From: Bactrocera neohumeralis
Taxonomy: Eukaryota > Arthropoda > Insecta > Diptera > Tephritidae
NCBI RefSeq assembly: GCF_024586455.1
Contig: NC_065922.1
Span: forward strand, 1,550,001 to 1,614,000
Length of the DNA: 64,000 nt
Reading direction: 5' to 3'
Shown: positions 57,280 to 64,000 of the stretch, piece after piece
How positions within the stretch are numbered: the stretch's first letter is position 1
Layout: each line of letters opens with the position of its first letter
The notes under the pieces: model-generated
Database searches by the model: none
What the model was told of the DNA's origin: nothing
The model's input: only the letters and a program-made list of their open reading frames with translations
Translations under genes and position numbers: made by a program

Positions 57280-60200
57280 GTAAGAAACACTTTTAATCTT
57301 AATTAAAACTCTAAAAATATTCTACAAGATGCTCCGCTTGTGTATTTATTTTTAAACAACAAATATTTATTTCTCATTGCATAAAAATTTCCTTGTGAGC
57401 CTTAGCCGAAATCATTACGAGCGACTAATAAAGTGTTAATTTCGTTCTTGAAGAGACAATTTTGGTTCTCATTACTGTATGCCGGTCAAAAAAGAGGGAT
57501 TTAGATTCCTTCTTTCTCGGTGTTGACGCTAGTTTGCAATTGGTCGACCATGCCTACAACTTCAAAGTGATTAATGCCAACCGTGCGTGTGAGTCAAGGT
57601 GCGATTGAGCTGACGTTTTATTTGATTTATCGTATATACGAGACCAGACATATTTAGTTCTGCTACTCAAACTATCGCACCTTGCATCGGAACAATAAAT
57701 CGCTGTTATGAGCAGGAAAGAAATACGAACAGTGAACCTATTTGTTGAGATTTTATTACGTATTGTGGACGAATTTTTATTAACAAATCCTGCACAAAGC
57801 TTCCGCTCCCTTACATGACCGCTCGTCTCTTTACACCTTGTCTCTCTTTGCTCCACTGACTGAGTAAAAAAGTGACGTATATTTGTTCCTGGATTTATTA
57901 ATAGAAAATCCATCACTTTAGATATGTTAAATATCCATGACCGCTGACATCATTTAATTTTGTTGTTGCACGTGCCTTTTTTACTCCATCGAATTCCAAG
58001 ACCCCAATTTACCGAGCAACGCAGATGTCATCGACCGCGGAAGGGCTCTGTGTAGCTGACACCACAGCCGCAGTTATTGATGACAGCGTAAGTTATTGAT
58101 GTAATGCGCTTCGTGAGATTTGTGTGACGTGTACCCGTACATAATCGTATGTAAGTTTGGCGTAGGGAAAAATTTCCGCAAGTTGGACAATTTGAACAAT
58201 TTTCACGTCATTGCAAAAGCCACTTTTTGGCTTTGGAGAGGGTACCCCTTACTGGTGTAATTCAGTATGTTTGCAATTACTTATGTGTGCATATTTCGAA
58301 AATGCATAGCTATATTTTGATGTTACGAGAAAATGTAAAACTTATTGTAAATGCCAAAGTGGAGCGCTAAATGACCGCATCCAACGGCCGGTGAATGCCA
58401 CTCAACCTGCGGACGTAAGCAAATATGTAAGCGAACATGTAAAGCGTGTTTTCAGAAGGTTTTTGCTTCGCTTTGTAGCTGTGTGTTGTTGGGGTTGTGC
58501 CAGATACAGTTACAAATTATTTGGTGATCGTGTTGATCATAAAAATGTGCGATGCCGCCGCCGTTGCTTGGCTTTGCAGTGGCAGCAGTTGCCGCAGTTT
58601 CGGTTGTGATCGTTCTCACGCCTCCGCAATAGTTTGCGCCCACGCATTCCATTCTCCGTTCATGTAGTTGCCGCAGCCACGACGGCCATCCAGCTTGACT
58701 CTTTGCCGGCTCAGTGTTTTCAGCAATGAAATGTCACAGGTTGGCAACCGAAAACGCCATTAGAGTAACAACACGCGGATTTGCTGCAGTTAATGTTGTT
58801 GTTGTTGTTGGGCAGTGATTGCTTTGCCCGATAGCGAAAATACTTGTTCGCGCTCAAATTAAATAGTAAGGGACTGGGGGTGGGGATGCGAGTAACTGAC
58901 TGGGCAGGCGAACAGGTCGTTAAATGAATAGCTGAATGTCTGGCAGATTGTCCGACCAGCAATTTGTTTTGGCGCAGAAAACTCTGATAGTGATGCCCGC
59001 GTCGGAGTCGAGGCTAATGAATGCAGCAGTACATGTGTGCATGTATGTGTGTATGTATGTATCAGGTGCACACATTTGAGCTTTGCTCGAGATCTTCTGA
59101 TGCTTGGCTTTACAAGCATTCAGAGACACTTAGATAAATGTACATATACATGTACAGTATTGCTTACAAATGGAGTTTGTAGTGTTGGCGACACCACTGT
59201 GGTCCATGGCGATGTTGCTATATAGTTGCTTGCGAAATAGTGAAAGGTGTTGGGTGCTATTTGAATGACGTCCAGCGTTTCCATATCGCTGCGCTGACCA
59301 ACCCAAAACCGAAAACGATATGGTGTGCGACGGACGCGATCACATTTACCCATTCCGGTGTGGCACTTCATGTTGCTCGATTTGCCGCCAGCGCAAGCAA
59401 CGTCAAGTGTTTCGGGGAAATTTCAATTGCCGACAAGTGTTACGCCAAACAGCTATGCATTAACGCTACCTGAGCGTGAGTGTGCAAAGTGGTGAGTGCT
59501 GGGTGGTGAGTGGTGAGTGGTGCAGGGCAAGCAATCCGATCCATTCTTCAATTCGCTTGGCTAAATCAGCGTGCAAAAGAAGAGAGGGTTTTGGATTTCA
59601 GCGAGGAGCATTTGATACACCGCTACACAAATGTAAACAAATACGTAAATGCCGATGGTGAATGTTGGTGGGGATATTGCTGTGCTCTGCCGCAACAACA
59701 GAATGATGCAGCAATGTCGATGACGGCGGAGAAAGCCGCGTTGTGTAAAAGTAAGCTGAGTCGCCAAACAAACGCTCATAGAAGAGAGCCCTTACTTTTC
59801 AACAAAGTTCCAGGTGGCTGTGCAAAGGTAATTAATACGCTAACGCGAAATGTTGTCCATTAATATATGAATTAGAAAACGCAAGGGACAAGCGTATGAA
59901 ATCGGGTGCTGATAGTGATGAAGTGATGGCGAAAATCCACTTGGCCTCTAATACGAAACAGCATTTCCGACTATATTTAATATACTTCGATATTTGGTAT
60001 ATGATGTATGTATGTAATCTTCCTAAGTAGTAGTAATGAAAATTGTCCTACCAATTTTTATTGCTAAACTGGCGGCTATAGTCAACAGGACTTGGATTCC
60101 AGCCCAGTAGTTTGAAAACATTACCGCATTCCGAGGCGGCTCTGAACTAGTACCATTAATTTCTGACACCAAATATTTTTATTTAAAGTTTGCATTGCAC

Positions 60201-63200
60201 TTCTATCATATTTTTAGTGTTTTCACTGAAACAAAAATCTACCATATCTCAAACTAATTAAAGCTGTATCAACAAAGCTATTCTATTTGAGTCGAGTAGT
60301 CGGGTTTTCACTGTAAGCGTATAACACAACCTAGCAGGCAGTAATGCTTCATTATTTCATTTGAATTTAATTGCTTTGCGTCCAAAAACTCCGCCTGCAA
60401 CACCACAGCCTCCGCCAACGATAGTCGTCAACGCATTCACCGCAATCGCTGACAGCGCTACACTGTCGTCGTCAACATGCCGATCTTCAACAGTCAGCGT
60501 CGCATTCGCCGCTCTCAATGCCGTGTGTTTATATGGTACTCGTTCCGTTCGTTTTGTTTTTGTTTTGATTGTTTTTGCAGCATAAATTTGCGCATTTTTA
60601 GAAAGGTAGTTTGCGATTTTCTACGCGCTTTTACGAGATTGTCTGCATGGCTGTCTCAAAGAGGTGTCCAATTTTTCCTTCTTTTCTTTAAATTGTTTCC
60701 AGCTCTATTGGTGCGCCAAGCGGTATTAGTTGGAACAATACGCCGCCTGCAAGCGTTGTTGCCTCTTGTCTTGTGTTGAACAGCGCATTCGCTTGGACGG
60801 CAATATTCAAGGTGTTCACTTGTTTTGGCATTATTCGGCACTTTTTGAACTGGCTTTGCTTTTCTGTTGATTGCATTGCAATTTTGTGTTTTGACGGTTT
60901 TTAATTTTGTTTTTATGCAAATTCGCACAAAATATGATAATTTGCACTTCAGCTCACTTCGTTCCATTTTTGCAATGGGCCACGATCGGACTTGTGTAGT
61001 GTGCAGGTCAGTTGACGTTTAGGCAAGATTTGAGCTGATGTTAGTATGATGACTGTTGGTGGATAAGCTGCAATGAACCCGGTCGACTTTGAGCTGTCAG
61101 CCAGCGGTCAAGCGACAATCTTTTGTTGCTGCATAAAGTTAATGAAATGAAGGGTTGTTATTGCGGCTGTTGACAGTGGTTCGAACGATTGGCGTTCACT
61201 AACAGTTGACAGGTGGGTGTAGGAGACAATGGCCATCAGCATAGTTTTTTTAGGAGTTTGGCCGCCCCTGAAGACGTGTAGCCGGTTAGTACATTTACTC
61301 AGTACGTTTATTTTTGTGTTGCGTACTGTCTTTGCAGCCTTTCGCTTTCACCAAATCGTGGCCTGTTGACTATTGTCACTAACGCATCTATCACTGGCAT
61401 CTGCAGTAAATCAAGCAAACAACGATTGAGGGCCAAAAATTGTTTTTGTAGTTGTTTGTATGTCAAGTTTGTCTAACTGCGGACAATGTATATGAAAAAA
61501 AATGGTGGAAAATCGCAGAAACATAATCGAACAAGGGTCGACAGTTGGGTCACTTGTTTGCCGCAGTCAGTCTCACTTTGTTGCACTTTTATTCGCCAAT
61601 TACTGATGTCACGATATTCACCTAGCACGCAGCGCCAATGCCACAACCGCCATTAACAAAATTTACAAAAATGTATGAAAAGGTAATAAATGAACGAAAC
61701 TCAGAAACGCAATGTTTGAAGTTGGTTAATAAATTGGTAATTGCAACCACAGATCCACTTGCACACAAATAATTATAAGAATTTGTGCGCACATAATTAA
61801 CCAACTGACCAATTTCCGATCGGACGCTGAGTGCTGACCGCCAATTACTGCAGTCAAGATCACCATCAGTCAAACGCTGCACGCCCCAAATATGCGTCAA
61901 CATGTAACATTCAAATGGTAGCAACCGGCAGTGGGTTGTGCAGCTCATTTGCCACAAAATGCAATTACTTCATTCGATATTATAGAAATTGCATGGTAAT
62001 TGGGCATATAATAAGAAGCATTGCAAACGCTTGGTTTTAACCTTGTAACTGTAAGTGTATATGTATGTGTAAGGAGGCCAAAGGAACCAACTAGTATGGT
62101 TTCAGTTAATTTTCCATTCCTCGGCACCTTGTATACTATGAAACATAAGATCCTGCTTTTATAACAGAACTCATTGCCTTCTGAGCTATGGATGTCGCCG
62201 AGTTTTTATAGGGAGGATGTGGAATGTTCAGCCGGTGTTAGGTAGTCCTTTGAGGAATTATGAATGATTTATAAGGTCAATGTTCGGGGAAGAAATACTC
62301 TTCTAACAGAATAACCGGTTACCTTTTCATTGAAAGCACGTTTTTCGTTTAGAGGCAGGCTTAGAGATTCTTGAGAAACATTTAGGCAATTAAATTATTT
62401 GAACATGATTCGTACTACCTAAACTTTTCGGTGTTGGTGTTCTAACGTAAATCAATTACCCAGTTACACAAGGCCACGATACATCAAATCCTGATGTCGA
62501 TGTTGTCAGTAGTGGAGAGAACCACCGAAACACAAATTATTCTATAAAACCGTGTCATTTAGTTGGTTCCGTTGTTCAGACTCTTATATACAAATACCAA
62601 CTGCATACATAAGTAAACGCATTTTTATGCCCTTTAGTGCCTCATATGGATAAGTAACTGAAAGTCTTCCGTTGAAACAAATTACAAATTGGCAGAAGTG
62701 TTACATACAGGTGCCTAATGTTATGATCTTAACCTTGCTAACCTTTATAATATGATATTTATCTTTTGTTGGATTATTCTAAAGTTTCTCTGATAACTTT
62801 AACGAAAGCAAATACATAGGTAAGTAAGTACTCAGTTCGATGACGGAAGTTCATTATTATGTGAGCTACTGTACAGTTCCTTGCGCATCAAATTTCAGCG
62901 TATCAAATTTCAATCAAAAAAAAAAAACACTAAAACCATTAAAAACTACTTTTATATTTGCATGAAAAAAACGGAGAAACATTATATTCCTGCCAATATC
63001 GAAAGTAATATTTGCTTATGAGTTGTATACTCGCCTTTGGTGTTCCGTTATTCAAATGAGTGCATACACACATTTACGAACAGTCATTTAAGGTTCCATG
63101 CAAGCCACTTATTTGGTAAATAATCCTTGGAGAAAAGCGTAAACAAGAGCTGTCTTCGCCAGACTTGTAGTCGGTATTTGCAGTGGAGGCCACTGACTGA

Positions 63201-64000
63201 GGTGCAAACAAAGTTGATACCTCGGTATACATTTTTGGAAGTGTGGAACTTGAGTGGATTGTAAAACTAAAGTTTCGCAGGTGTGCAGAGAGCCAAAACA
63301 TCAGAGCAAGCTTGCAGTCGGCGTTCAGCGTCGCGATGCAGTACGCTTCGAAAGTGCAAGCGGTGTTTATGAGATTAATGCAGCATATGTTCTGTCGCCG
63401 GCGGCGTTGCTTGCAATCGTCGATTAATCTACAGTGCAAAGTTCACTGTCGCAGCTCAGTGTGAACCTTAGACACGTTAATGAAATAGAAACAAGTAAAG
63501 TAATATTCTGACACTCAAGAACAGAACCAGTGAGCGAGTCATTGGCGAACGTTTTGTGGGAGATGGTGGAGTTGGGTCACCACTGTCAGCGCAAACGAAA
63601 GCAGCAATTAACAACGTGGCAGCAACACGTTTTAGCTTTTAGTGCTGCTTCATTGCTCTGTGGCTCAGCGGCTCTGATGTTGTCGGCTGCAGGCGAGTGC
63701 TTTCGCTTGCCTCGGTATACTCGAACCGAACGCTGCGTCAGTCCATTCAGTCGTTGACTGGACGTGCTGCCGACTACAACGTGAATTGACTGTGTATCGC
63801 CATTTCGTGGTTCCGCTCATTTGAGTTTTTAGTTTTACCTTTTTAGAGTTCTTTATTTGTTATCTATAGTGTCTTTGCGTGCGCGTTGATTGCGGTTGCA
63901 TACCTCTAAAATTGTTGTGCTCTTGTGAATGTTAGCAGCGCATTCGGCAAACCAGTTCGCCTCTGCTTCTGGCGGACGGACATGAATTGGTAGATGAGGA
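57280..64000. other. Probable first intron of the large gene
   Basis: 6.7 kb without a recognisable internal exon. Composition is moderate in GC. A (GTT) run lies at about 58797-58820. A possible further ATG exon (59714-59750, phase 1, donor A|GTAAGC) is discussed as a finding. Other open frames (58391-58609, 60361-60585, 63530-63757) have no ATG start or no recognisable content. Confidence 0.4.

Noticed and set aside
58021..58083. ATG exon-like stretch (MSSTAEGLCVADTTAAVIDDS) before a GTAAGT
   Set aside because: It ends in phase 0, not phase 1, and gives a stop if joined to the exon at 57216. It has no good polypyrimidine acceptor, so it does not fit the first-exon series.
1..64000. CRISPR arrays, tRNA or rRNA genes, known microRNA seeds
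   Set aside because: Looked for on both strands by eye; no regularly spaced repeats, no tRNA T-loop/A-box pairs and no recognised mature miRNA sequence found. Weakly conserved RNAs would be missed.

Overview
This is a eukaryotic window from a higher dipteran, most likely a tephritid-type fruit fly (genus not determinable by eye). The reasons: several recognisable fly genes with 50-75 nt GT-AG introns, AT-rich spacers full of CATATGTATG-type simple repeats, and a dense scatter of decayed Tc1/mariner, hAT, PIF/Harbinger and LINE remnants. Gene models below are hand-spliced; junctions were chosen by reading frame plus remembered family alignments.

Layout. 1-6507 (+): most of Ranbp16/exportin-7, 19 visible coding exons, 5' end outside the window. 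6508-12012: intergenic DNA with a LINE scrap, a 1.49-kb Tc1-like element, a second Tc1-like scrap and a 1.0-kb PIF/Harbinger element. 13641-14663 (+): intact G-protein beta subunit (Gbeta13F type). 19444-21651 (+): a mitochondrial 2',5'-phosphodiesterase (PDE12 type). 21973-22650 (-): complex I subunit ND-20 (NDUFS7). 23333-24756 (+): HSF-type domain protein, head-to-head with ND-20. 25015-28861 (-): complex I subunit ND-75 (NDUFS1), 8 coding exons, with two LINE scraps in its large intron. 30671-32306: hAT remnant with a perfect 8-bp target duplication. 35579-37089 (-): membrane steroid-binding/PGRMC-type protein, lying between two inverted copies of a foldback-like element. 38342-64000: about 25 kb without a conventional gene, but with three short ATG exons on the + strand (40330, 41917, 57216), all ending in phase 1 at a good donor. 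They look like alternative first exons of one large gene whose body lies beyond the right edge.

The central block joins mitochondrial functions: two iron-sulfur subunits of NADH dehydrogenase and a mitochondrial RNA-tail/2-5A phosphodiesterase within about 9.5 kb. The structural curiosities are (i) a family of very short CAGAGAA...TTCTCTG palindromes with hobo-like ends and 7-bp target duplications, one of which carries a copy of the PDE12 start region; (ii) two places where an insertion is bracketed by direct duplications of more than 110 bp of local sequence; and (iii) the phase-matched first exons. I found no CRISPR array, tRNA or rRNA gene.
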